Source of the DNA: WJLY01 sp964562405
Lineage (GTDB): Bacteria; Joyebacterota; Joyebacteria; Joyebacterales; Joyebacteraceae
Direction: 5' to 3'
Length of the DNA: 5,909 nt
Assembly (NCBI GenBank): GCA_964562405.1
Contig: CAZLTC010000095.1
Location: 1 to 5,909 of the forward strand
Shown in pieces: positions 1-5,909 of this stretch. Numbering within the stretch: position 1 is the stretch's first letter; the number at the start of each line of letters is the position of its first letter. The notes under the pieces were generated by a model, which saw only the letters and a list, made by a program, of their open reading frames with translations, was not told the origin of the DNA and ran no database searches. The position numbers and the translations under genes are program-made.

Positions 1-790
1 CGGCGTCCTCCGGAAGAACGAGGACCACGAGGTCATCGAGCGCCTGCGCGAGAAGCTGGGGCTCAGGGTCACCATCGTGAACGCGCGGGAGCGGTTCCTC
101 TCAGCGCTCAAGGGCGTCGAGGACCCAGAGCGCAAACGCAAGATCATCGGCGCCGAGTTCATCAGGGTGTTCGAGGAAGAGGCAGGGAAGGTCGGGAACG
201 TCGACTTCCTCGCGCAGGGGACGCTCTACCCGGACGTCATCGAGAGCGTCTCGGTCAAGGGCCCGTCGGCGACCATCAAGAGCCATCACAACGTGGGCGG
301 CCTGCCGGACGTCATGAACCTGAAACTCATAGAACCCCTGAAGACCCTCTTCAAGGATGAAGTGAGAGTGGTCGGCAGGGAGCTCGGCATCGACGTCGAC
401 ATCCTGGGCCGCCATCCGTTCCCTGGACCGGGACTCGCCGTGCGCATACTGGGCGAGGTCACGGCGGATCGCGTCGCCATCCTCCAGGAGGCCGACGCGA
501 TCGCGATGGAGGAGATCCGCAAGGCCGGGCTCTACGACGACATCTGGCAGGCGTTCGCGGTGCTCCTTCCCGTCAAGACCGTGGGAGTCATGGGAGACGA
601 GCGCACCTACGAGCACGTGGTCGCCATCCGCGCGGTCGACTCGCGCGACGGCATGACCGCGCACTGGTTCCCGATGCCGCACGACGTGCTCGAGCGGATG
701 TCGGCGCGCATCATAAACAACGTTCGCGGCGTGAACAGGGTCTGCTACGACGTGAGCTCGAAGCCGCCCTCAACGATCGAGTGGGAGTAG
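1..790 (+). CDS. guaA: GMP synthase (glutamine-hydrolysing), C-terminal half, 5'-truncated by window edge
   Basis: GuaA converts XMP to GMP using ATP and glutamine-derived ammonia in the cytoplasm. The reading frame is open from the left edge (first full codon at position 2) to TAG at 788-790, giving 262 residues, about the second half of a ~510-residue family member. Visible motifs are the LRKNE stretch near the start, QGTLYPDVIES (nt 215-247), KSHHNVGGLP (from nt 278), RHPFPGPGLAVR (nt 410-445) and the family's C-terminal KPPSTIEWE (nt 761-787). These cover the end of the ATP-pyrophosphatase domain and the C-terminal dimerisation/XMP-binding domain. The N-terminal class I glutaminase domain and the SGGVDS-type P-loop should lie upstream. 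An internal ATG at 77 is not the start, because clear GuaA homology continues upstream of it. The frame is intact. The gene stops 2 nt before purB, so the two are probably co-transcribed. Identification is very secure. Confidence 0.97.
   Translation, partial: GVLRKNEDHEVIERLREKLGLRVTIVNARERFLSALKGVEDPERKRKIIGAEFIRVFEEEAGKVGNVDFLAQGTLYPDVIESVSVKGPSATIKSHHNVGGLPDVMNLKLIEPLKTLFKDEVRVVGRELGIDVDILGRHPFPGPGLAVRILGEVTADRVAILQEADAIAMEEIRKAGLYDDIWQAFAVLLPVKTVGVMGDERTYEHVVAIRAVDSRDGMTAHWFPMPHDVLERMSARIINNVRGVNRVCYDVSSKPPSTIEWE
783..787 (+). promoter_or_regulatory. Ribosome-binding site of purB, inside the guaA 3' end
   Basis: GGGAG lies 5 nt before the ATG at 793 and is formed by the last two sense codons of guaA (Trp-Glu, TGG GAG). 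It supports ATG 793 as the purB start over the in-frame GTG at 781, which would overlap guaA and add four residues the family lacks. The layout suggests translational coupling of guaA and purB. Confidence 0.7.
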
Positions 791-792
791 CT

Positions 793-2106
793 ATGATAGA
801 GAGATACAGCCTCCCGGAGATGTCGGCCATATGGAGCGATGAGGCACGGCTCGACCTGTGGGTGAGGATAGAGGTCGAGGCCGTGAAGGCGTGGGCCGAG
901 CTCGGGAAGATCCCAGCGGACGCCGCGGGCCGCATCGAGCGGATGGCGGCGGCCACGACCGACAGGGTGAGGCAGATCGAGGCCGAGACGCACCACGACG
1001 TAATCGCGTTCCTGAAGGCGCTGGGGGAGACGACAGGTGAGGACGCGCGCTTCATCCACCTCGGGATGACGTCCTCCGACGTCCTGGACACGGCGACCGG
1101 GGCGCAGATCGACCGCGCGGGGAGGCTCATACTCGAGACGCTGGACGGCCTCTGCGACGCGGTTCGAGCGCTCGCGCTCGAGCACCGGCGGACGCCGATC
1201 GTCGGGCGGACGCACGGAGTGCACGCCGAGCCGATGTCGCTCGGGCTCAAGTTCGCCTACTGGTGGGACGAGCTCATGCGGGCCGGCGACGCCATCGCGG
1301 TGGCGGTCGGCGGCGCCGCGGTCGGCAAGGTCTCGGGGGCCGTCGGGACCTTCGCCAACGTCGACCCGCTCGTTGAGCTGCGCGTCTGCGAGGCGCTCGG
1401 CTTGAGGCCCGCCCGCATCTCGAACCAGGTCGTCTCGCGCGACCGGCACGCGCGCTACCTTTCCTCACTGGCAGTGCTCGGGAGCGTCATCGCGAGACAG
1501 GCCCTCGAGATAAGGCTCCTCGCGCGCACCGAGACAAGCGAGATCCTCGAGGGGTTCGCAAAGAAGCAGAAGGGCAGCTCCGCGATGCCGCACAAGAAGA
1601 ACCCCATCAAGTGCGAGCAGCTGTGCGGGCTCGCGAGGCTCCTGCGTGGCAACGCGCAAGCGGCCATGGAGGACATCGAGCTGTGGCACGAGCGCGACAT
1701 CTCGCACTCGTCCGTCGAGCGCGTCATCCTGCCGGACAGCTCGATCATCGCGCACTACATGGTCGCGAGGTTCGAGGGTGTCGTGCGCGCGCTGGACATT
1801 CGCCCCGAGCGCATGCTCGAGAACCTCGAGTCCTCGAAGGGGCTCGTCTACTCGGGGACGGTCCTGACGATGCTCGTCGAGTCGGGCATGTCACGCGACG
1901 ACGCGTACGACCTGGTCCAGGCCTCGGCGATGGAGGCGCGAAGGACGGGCGGTTCGTTCCGCGACGCGGTGATGGGAGACGAGAGGATCGTCGAGAAGCT
2001 GGGACGCGAGTGCGCCGAGGCGGCGTTCGACATCGGGCGCCACATGGCGCACGTCGACGAGATATTCGACAGGCTGGAGATCTGCGAAGAGGACCAGACC
2101 CTGTAG
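793..2106 (+). CDS. purB: Adenylosuccinate lyase
   Basis: PurB is a homotetrameric cytoplasmic lyase of the fumarase/aspartase superfamily. It releases fumarate from SAICAR to give AICAR (IMP pathway) and from adenylosuccinate to give AMP. The product is 437 residues, typical of the shorter Bacillus/Thermotoga-type enzyme. It begins MIERYSLPEM and IWSDE, as is usual for this type. Catalytic or substrate-binding histidines fall at the positions known from B. subtilis: His68 (ETHHDVIAF, 65-73), His89 (FIHLG, 87-91) and His141 (RTHGVHAEP, 139-147). The superfamily signature GSSAMPHKKNP (261-271) includes the mobile-loop serine, and ERDISHSSVER (300-310) is also conserved. No key residue is missing. 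ATG 793 is chosen for its ribosome-binding site and family N-terminus. The stop is TAG. It follows guaA by 2 nt and precedes purC by 68 nt, so it sits between the genes for its substrate producer (PurC) and for the GMP branch (GuaA). Confidence 0.98.
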   Translation: MIERYSLPEMSAIWSDEARLDLWVRIEVEAVKAWAELGKIPADAAGRIERMAAATTDRVRQIEAETHHDVIAFLKALGETTGEDARFIHLGMTSSDVLDTATGAQIDRAGRLILETLDGLCDAVRALALEHRRTPIVGRTHGVHAEPMSLGLKFAYWWDELMRAGDAIAVAVGGAAVGKVSGAVGTFANVDPLVELRVCEALGLRPARISNQVVSRDRHARYLSSLAVLGSVIARQALEIRLLARTETSEILEGFAKKQKGSSAMPHKKNPIKCEQLCGLARLLRGNAQAAMEDIELWHERDISHSSVERVILPDSSIIAHYMVARFEGVVRALDIRPERMLENLESSKGLVYSGTVLTMLVESGMSRDDAYDLVQASAMEARRTGGSFRDAVMGDERIVEKLGRECAEAAFDIGRHMAHVDEIFDRLEICEEDQTL

Positions 2107-2108
2107 CG

Positions 2109-2126
2109 GTCGCTCGGTGGAGCGAC
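2109..2126 (+). other. Perfect 7-bp inverted repeat (RNA hairpin) in the purB-purC gap
   Basis: GTCGCTC (2109-2115) and GAGCGAC (2120-2126) are perfectly complementary around a GGTG tetraloop, starting 3 nt after the purB stop codon. No run of T follows, so it does not look like an intrinsic terminator. It lies in the largest non-coding gap of the window, well upstream of the purC Shine-Dalgarno sequence. It could stabilise processed mRNA or tune expression across the gap, but it may also be chance in GC-rich DNA. Confidence 0.45.
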
Positions 2127-2160
2127 GCCAGAGGACCGACGAGAACGGGCAGCCCCGGGC

Positions 2161-2167
2161 AAGGAGG
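2161..2167 (+). promoter_or_regulatory. Consensus Shine-Dalgarno sequence of purC
   Basis: AAGGAGG is followed by a 7-nt spacer and GTG at 2175. This is the strongest ribosome-binding site inside the window. It fixes the purC start at a GTG codon, although the same frame stays open far upstream through purB. Confidence 0.88.
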
Positions 2168-2174
2168 CCGCGAC

Positions 2175-2879
2175 GTGAAGAAGACCAAGCCGCTCTACGA
2201 GGGGAAGGCCAAGATACTGTGGGAGACGGACGACCCGGCCCTCATGGTGCAGGAGTTCAAGAACGACGCGACGGCCTTCGACGGCACCAAGCACGAGGTC
2301 ATCGAGGGCAAGGGGCGGCTCAACAACACCATCTCGTCGCACCTGTTCGAGCTTCTGAACGCGCGCGGCGTCCGCACGCACTTCCGCGGGAAGATCTCCG
2401 ACACCGAGATGGTCGTCGAGCGGCTCACGATGATGCCGCTCGAGGTCGTCGTGCGCAACGTCGCGGCGGGCTCCATGGTGCGGAGGCTGGGCGTCGAGGC
2501 CGGCACCGCGTTCGAGCCGCCTATCGTCGAGTTCTACCTGAAGGACGACGCCCTCCACGACCCGATACTCTCCGAGGAGCACATCCGCGCGCTGGGGCTG
2601 GCCACGCCCGAACAGGTCGCGGAGTTGAAAGACAGGGCGCTCGAGGTCAACGACGCGCTGAGCGCGTTCCTGCTCGAGCGCGGCATGAGGCTCGTCGACT
2701 TCAAGCTGGAGTTCGGGACGGTCGGAGGCGAGCTGGTGCTGGGTGACGAGATATCGCCCGACACCTGTCGCCTCCACGACGCCGCAAGCGACGAGATCAT
2801 GGACAAGGACCGCTTCCGCCAGGACCTGGGAGGGTTCCTGGAAGCCTACGGCGAGGTGCTGTCGAGGGTGAGTTCGTAG
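2175..2879 (+). CDS. purC: Phosphoribosylaminoimidazole-succinocarboxamide (SAICAR) synthetase
   Basis: PurC joins CAIR and L-aspartate with ATP to make SAICAR, the substrate of PurB encoded just upstream. The product is 234 residues, the usual length of the short single-domain bacterial enzyme (E. coli about 237). Visible features are the N-terminal KPLYEGKAKILW strand (5-16), the DATAFDGTKH stretch (31-40), family signature 1 MPLEVVVRNVAAGS (87-100), the KDDALHDP substrate-loop region (123-130), signature 2 LVDFKLEFG (173-181), and DEISPDTCRL (191-200). The start is GTG with an AAGGAGG ribosome-binding site 7 nt upstream. The frame is open back to about position 1611, but that upstream part is a shadow of purB with no PurC similarity. 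After CRL the sequence is HD, where many homologues have WD, a small local difference. The stop TAG lies next to the purF ribosome-binding site, 8 nt before purF, which suggests coupled translation. Confidence 0.97.
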   Translation: MKKTKPLYEGKAKILWETDDPALMVQEFKNDATAFDGTKHEVIEGKGRLNNTISSHLFELLNARGVRTHFRGKISDTEMVVERLTMMPLEVVVRNVAAGSMVRRLGVEAGTAFEPPIVEFYLKDDALHDPILSEEHIRALGLATPEQVAELKDRALEVNDALSAFLLERGMRLVDFKLEFGTVGGELVLGDEISPDTCRLHDAASDEIMDKDRFRQDLGGFLEAYGEVLSRVSS

Positions 2880-2886
2880 GGGAGGG
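2878..2886 (+). promoter_or_regulatory. Ribosome-binding region of purF overlapping the purC stop
   Basis: The run AGGGGAGGG includes the last two bases of the purC TAG stop. The best core match, GGAGG (2881-2885), is only 2 nt from ATG 2888. Pairing through AGGGG (2878-2882, with one G-U wobble) would give a normal 5-nt spacing. GGAGG is also 5 nt from a TTG at 2891, so the exact purF start is slightly ambiguous. Confidence 0.65.
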
Positions 2887-2887
2887 C

Positions 2888-4330
2888 ATGTTGCGCAGAG
2901 AGGGCGACGCGTACCACGAGGAGTGCGGCGTGTTCGGCGTGACCGGCAATCCGGACGCGGCGAGGCTGACGTATCTGGGCCTGTATGCCCTGCAGCACCG
3001 CGGGCAGGAGAGCGCCGGCATCGTGACGTGGGACGGCGAGACCGCCTACCAGCACCGTGCCATGGGGCTTGCCAGCCGCGTCTTCGACGAGGACATCCTC
3101 GACCGGCTGCACGGCTCGTCGGGGATCGGGCACGTCCGGTACTCGACGACCGGCCAGAGCAAGCTCATGAACGCCCAGCCCATACTTGTCAGGTTCCGGG
3201 GAGGATGGCTGGCCGCGGCGCACAACGGGAACCTCGTTCACTCCGAGAGGCTCCGCTCGAGGCTGGAGGCGTCCGGGTCGATCTTCCGCACGACGACCGA
3301 CACGGAGACGATACTCCATCTCGTGGCGCGGGCGTACGCGAAGAGGCCGCTCGACGGGCCGCCGGCGACCGCGGACGTCCTGAACGAGGCCCTCCAGAAC
3401 GTCGAGGGCGCGTACTCGGTCGTATTCATGGTGGACGGGCGACTGGTGGCGGCGCGCGACCCGAGGGGGTACCGCCCGCTCTGCTACGGGAGGCTCAAGA
3501 GCGGAGGCTGGGCGGTGGCGTCGGAGAGCTGCGGCCTCGACATCGTCGACGCGCGGCTGGAGCGCGAGGTCGAACCGGGCGAGATCATCATATTCCATCC
3601 CGACGGCCCCGAGCGCCACAGGATGAAGGCGGCCGACGGGCCTAAGAGCTTCTGCATCTTCGAGTACATCTACTTCCTGAGACCGGACTCGGTGATCAAC
3701 GGCGTCTCGGTCGACACGGTGAGGCGCGAACTCGGGCGCAAGCTCGCCGTCGAGCAGCCGGCCGACGCGGACATAGTCATATCGGTACCCGACTCGAGCA
3801 ACGCGGCCGCCGCGGGCTACGCGGAGCGGAGCGGCATACCGCTCGAGTTCGGCCTCATCAGGAACCACTACATCGGCAGGACCTTCATCCACCCGAAGCA
3901 ATCGCTCCGCGACTTCAAGGTCCGCATAAAGTACAACCCCGTCGCCGACACGCTTGCCGGCCGCCGGGTCGCCGTCGTCGACGACTCGATCGTCAGGGGC
4001 ACGACGAGCCAGAAGCTCATGCACATGATAAGAAGGGCGGGAGCGTCGGAGGTCCACCTGCGCATCGCGTCTCCTCCCATTCGCTTCCCCTGCTTCTACG
4101 GGATCGACACGCCGACGCGTGGAGAACTCGTCGCGTCGAGCAAGGAGGTCGCCGAGATCAAGGAGTTCATAGGCGTCGACAGCCTGGGCTACCTCTCGCT
4201 CGAGGGACTGCTCGAGTCGGTGCCCGGATCGCCCGAGTCATACTGCATCGCGTGCTTCGACGGGAGCTATCCGCACGAGTCCGCAAGTCAGGAAGCGGCC
4301 GCCAGCGCCGGGGGGAGAACCGAGGGATGA
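2888..4330 (+). CDS. purF: Amidophosphoribosyltransferase (glutamine PRPP amidotransferase), Fe-S type
   Basis: PurF makes 5-phosphoribosylamine from PRPP and glutamine, the committed and usually feedback-inhibited first step of purine synthesis. The product is 480 residues. A 12-residue leader precedes Cys13 (ECGVFGV), the expected N-terminal nucleophile after self-processing, as in the Bacillus-type enzyme. The class II glutaminase domain (about 13-235) shows ALQHRGQES (34-42), HVRYSTTG (82-89), AHNGN (111-115) and TTDTE (136-140). The phosphoribosyltransferase domain (about 290-420) carries the PRPP loop VAVVDDSIVRGTTS (361-374). Four cysteines match the 4Fe-4S ligands of B. subtilis PurF: Cys256 (FCIFEYIYF), Cys402 (FPCFYGID), and Cys453 and Cys456 (YCIACF). 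An oxygen-labile cluster is therefore inferred. ATG 2888 is chosen as start; TTG 2891 is a possible alternative. The last ~18 residues are a low-complexity Ala/Ser/Glu tail. The TGA stop overlaps the purH ATG. Confidence 0.97.
   Translation: MLRREGDAYHEECGVFGVTGNPDAARLTYLGLYALQHRGQESAGIVTWDGETAYQHRAMGLASRVFDEDILDRLHGSSGIGHVRYSTTGQSKLMNAQPILVRFRGGWLAAAHNGNLVHSERLRSRLEASGSIFRTTTDTETILHLVARAYAKRPLDGPPATADVLNEALQNVEGAYSVVFMVDGRLVAARDPRGYRPLCYGRLKSGGWAVASESCGLDIVDARLEREVEPGEIIIFHPDGPERHRMKAADGPKSFCIFEYIYFLRPDSVINGVSVDTVRRELGRKLAVEQPADADIVISVPDSSNAAAAGYAERSGIPLEFGLIRNHYIGRTFIHPKQSLRDFKVRIKYNPVADTLAGRRVAVVDDSIVRGTTSQKLMHMIRRAGASEVHLRIASPPIRFPCFYGIDTPTRGELVASSKEVAEIKEFIGVDSLGYLSLEGLLESVPGSPESYCIACFDGSYPHESASQEAAASAGGRTEG
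4327..4330 (+). other. ATGA start/stop overlap of purF and purH
   Basis: The purH ATG (4327-4329) overlaps the purF TGA (4328-4330). This arrangement is typical of translational coupling by re-initiation. Purine-rich sequence precedes it: GGAG at 4314-4317, 9 nt upstream, and GAGGG directly against the start. Confidence 0.85.
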
Positions 4331-5895
4331 CTGTGAAGAGAGCACTGATAAGCGTCTCCGACAAGAAGGACGTGGTCGAGTTCGCCCGCGGGCTGACCAG
4401 GCTCGGCGTAGAGATCGTCTCGACAGGCGGCACATCGAGGCTCCTGGAGGCCGAAGGGGTCCCGTGCAGGCAGGTCTCCGACCTGACGGGCGCCCCCGAG
4501 ATACTCGACGGCCGCGTGAAGACGCTCCACCCCAGGATCCACGGCGCCATCCTCTCGCTCCCCGAGAAGGAGAGCCACGTCGCGACGCTCGAGCGCGAGA
4601 AGATCGAGGCGATCGACATGGTCGTCGTCAACCTCTACCCGTTCGAGAAGGTCGCGTCCGCGCCGGGAACGACGCTCGCGGAGGCACTCGATCAGATAGA
4701 CATCGGAGGCGTGACGCTCCTGCGGGCGGCGGCCAAGAACTACGCCAACAAGATAGTGGTCAGCTCACCTGCGCAGTACGAGCGGGTCGTGTCCGCGCTC
4801 ACGGACAACGGCCTCGACGTGCCGCCCGCGCTCCGCGAGGAGCTGGCCGTGGCCGCGTTCGCGGTGACTCGGAACTACGACAGGGCCATCCACTCGTACA
4901 TGGCCCGCCTGACGGAGACCGACGCCGAGCTTCCGTCGTACCTGAGCCTCGAGTACGAGAAGGTGAGCGCCGTAAGGTACGGTGAGAACCCTCACCAGCG
5001 CGCGGCCGTCTACCACACGATCGACAGGTCGCTCGAGCCGTCGGTCGTGACCGCCGAGCAGCTGTCCGGCAAGGAGCTGTCGTACAACAACTACATGGAC
5101 CTGGACGCGGCCCTGGCGATCGTCCGGGAGTTCCCGGAGCCGGCCGCAGCGGTCATCAAGCACGCAACGCCCTGCGGCGTGGCAACGGCGTCGACCCCGG
5201 CCAAGGCTTACGAGAAGGCGCTCGGCTGCGACCCCACGTCGGCCTTCGGCTCCATCATCGCTCTGAACCGGACGGTCGACATGGACACCGCGCGCCTCCT
5301 TCACGAGACCCACTTCGTGGAGGCCATCGTGGCTCCGGACTACTACCGCAACGCGCTCGAACTCATGCGGCAGAAGAAGAACCGCCGGTTACTCAAGGCC
5401 GACTTCCCGGACCTCACCGACTATCACCTGAGACCCGAGCGACAGATGCGCTCGCTCCTGGGCGGCGGGCTCTTGGTTCAGGAGGTCGACACGGAGGACG
5501 TGAGACAGGAGGACCTGCGCGTGGTCACTGACAGGGCACCCACGCCGGATGAGATGAGGTCCCTGACGTTCGCGTGGAGGGTCGTCAAGCACGTGCGCTC
5601 GAACGCGATCGTGCTCGTTCAGGGCACCGAGACCGTCGGGATCGGAGCGGGCCAGATGAGCCGCGTCGACGCGAGCGTGCTGGCGGTGTGGAAGGCGGGA
5701 GACAAGACGAAGGGAAGCGTCCTCGGGTCCGACGCCTTCTTCCCGATGCGGGACGCGGTGGACGCGGCGGCCGACGCCGGCGTCACCGCCATCATCCAGC
5801 CGGGGGGCTCGAAGGGCGACCCCGAGGTCATCCAGGCCGCGAACGAGCGCGGCATCGCGATGGTCTTCACGGGCATGCGGCATTTCAGACACTAG
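4327..5895 (+). CDS. purH: Bifunctional AICAR transformylase / IMP cyclohydrolase
   Basis: PurH carries out the last two steps to IMP: formyl transfer from 10-formyl-tetrahydrofolate to AICAR, then ring closure of FAICAR. The product is 522 residues, the usual full length. The N-terminal cyclohydrolase domain (about 1-195, MGS-like fold) has ISVSDK (8-13), STGGT (32-36), KTLHP (65-69), VNLYPF (101-106), IDIGG (124-128) and AAAKNY (134-139). Lys65, Tyr104, Asp125 and Lys137 correspond to active-site residues known in the human enzyme. The C-terminal transformylase domain has YGENPHQ (218-224), SYNNYMDLDAA (252-262), KHATPCG (278-284) with the catalytic Lys-His pair, DPTSAFGS (302-309), GAGQMSRVD (440-448), SDAFFPMRD (468-476) and QPGGSKGD (491-498). 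It ends with the conserved TGMRHFRH. The frame is open 75 nt upstream, but that part overlaps purF and has no family match, so ATG 4327 is preferred. The stop is TAG. PurB, two genes upstream, supplies AICAR. Confidence 0.98.
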   Translation: MTVKRALISVSDKKDVVEFARGLTRLGVEIVSTGGTSRLLEAEGVPCRQVSDLTGAPEILDGRVKTLHPRIHGAILSLPEKESHVATLEREKIEAIDMVVVNLYPFEKVASAPGTTLAEALDQIDIGGVTLLRAAAKNYANKIVVSSPAQYERVVSALTDNGLDVPPALREELAVAAFAVTRNYDRAIHSYMARLTETDAELPSYLSLEYEKVSAVRYGENPHQRAAVYHTIDRSLEPSVVTAEQLSGKELSYNNYMDLDAALAIVREFPEPAAAVIKHATPCGVATASTPAKAYEKALGCDPTSAFGSIIALNRTVDMDTARLLHETHFVEAIVAPDYYRNALELMRQKKNRRLLKADFPDLTDYHLRPERQMRSLLGGGLLVQEVDTEDVRQEDLRVVTDRAPTPDEMRSLTFAWRVVKHVRSNAIVLVQGTETVGIGAGQMSRVDASVLAVWKAGDKTKGSVLGSDAFFPMRDAVDAAADAGVTAIIQPGGSKGDPEVIQAANERGIAMVFTGMRHFRH

Positions 5896-5900
5896 GGACC

Positions 5901-5909
5901 AGGGGAGGA
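5901..5909 (+). promoter_or_regulatory. Ribosome-binding site of the next gene, which starts beyond the window
   Basis: AGGGGAGGA, with a GGAGGA core at 5904-5909, ends the window 5 nt after the purH TAG. No hairpin or T-run separates it from purH, so the operon very probably continues on the + strand, with a start codon expected within about 10 nt past the edge. In Bacillus-type clusters purD follows purH, but the identity cannot be seen here. Confidence 0.6.

Noticed and set aside
781..792. GTG 781 as the purB start
   Set aside because: It would overlap guaA and add four residues; ATG 793 has a well-spaced GGGAG and matches the family N-terminus MIERYS.
2107..2126. Intrinsic terminator after purB
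   Set aside because: The hairpin has no following T-run, and purC continues the same pathway on the same strand with a strong ribosome-binding site.
1611..2174. Possible 188-residue N-terminal extension of PurC overlapping purB
   Set aside because: The translation is Arg/Ala/Gly-rich with no family similarity, while GTG 2175 has a consensus ribosome-binding site and gives a normal 234-residue PurC.
2117..2746. GTG-started + strand frame (209 codons) overlapping purC out of frame
   Set aside because: Its translation is dominated by Arg/Gly/Ala and it is fully explained as a shadow of purC.
1848..2777. Minus-strand open frame (309 codons) spanning the end of purB and most of purC
   Set aside because: It crosses two well-supported genes on the other strand, has biased low-information composition and no motif; treated as a shadow.
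2846..4057. Long minus-strand open frame (403 codons) opposite purF
   Set aside because: It lies wholly antisense to a canonical purF, its translation is Arg/Val/Asp/Leu-rich with no recognisable motif, and such frames are expected opposite GC-rich genes.
4252..4326. Upstream start for purH inside purF
   Set aside because: The extra 25 residues are Arg-rich and unlike PurH; the ATGA junction and MTVKRALISVSDK start fit the family.
1..5909. Hidden mobile element, CRISPR array, tRNA/rRNA, riboswitch or novel system
   Set aside because: Almost every base lies in one of five intact or edge-truncated purine genes. The gaps total under 100 nt, and no repeats, RNA-gene motifs or foreign-looking genes were seen.

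Overview
The window is one tightly packed stretch of purine biosynthesis genes, all on the + strand, in a GC-rich bacterial genome (roughly two thirds G+C by eye, not counted). In order it holds the 3' half of guaA (GMP synthase; the 5' end lies outside the window), then complete purB (adenylosuccinate lyase), purC (SAICAR synthetase), purF (amidophosphoribosyltransferase) and purH (bifunctional AICAR transformylase / IMP cyclohydrolase). The last 14 bases follow the purH stop and contain a strong ribosome-binding sequence for a further gene that begins just past the window.

Spacing points to one operon. There are 2 nt between guaA and purB, 68 nt between purB and purC, 8 nt between purC and purF, and a 4-nt ATGA overlap between purF and purH. 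I see no promoter, terminator, riboswitch, tRNA/rRNA, mobile element, CRISPR array or foreign gene. No stretch over 300 bases lacks a gene. The only non-coding stretch of any size is the purB-purC gap, which carries a perfect 7-bp hairpin and a consensus Shine-Dalgarno sequence.

The genes supply the first committed step of IMP synthesis (PurF), the late steps CAIR to SAICAR to AICAR to FAICAR to IMP (PurC, PurB, PurH), and the last steps to AMP (PurB) and GMP (GuaA). The middle steps (PurD, PurN/T, PurS/Q/L, PurM, PurE/K) are not here and must be encoded outside the window. The order resembles the Bacillus-type purBCSQLFMNHD cluster with SQL and MN removed and guaA placed in front.

The protein types are of the Bacillus kind: a ~437-residue PurB with His68/His89/His141, a short single-domain PurC, and a PurF with a short propeptide and four 4Fe-4S cysteines. 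Frequent ATA and AGG codons and TAG stops are unusual for so GC-rich a genome. They may hint at a thermophilic or little-sampled lineage, but I cannot name a taxon. I found no undescribed biological system. The findings are modest points about operon layout, start sites and codon use.
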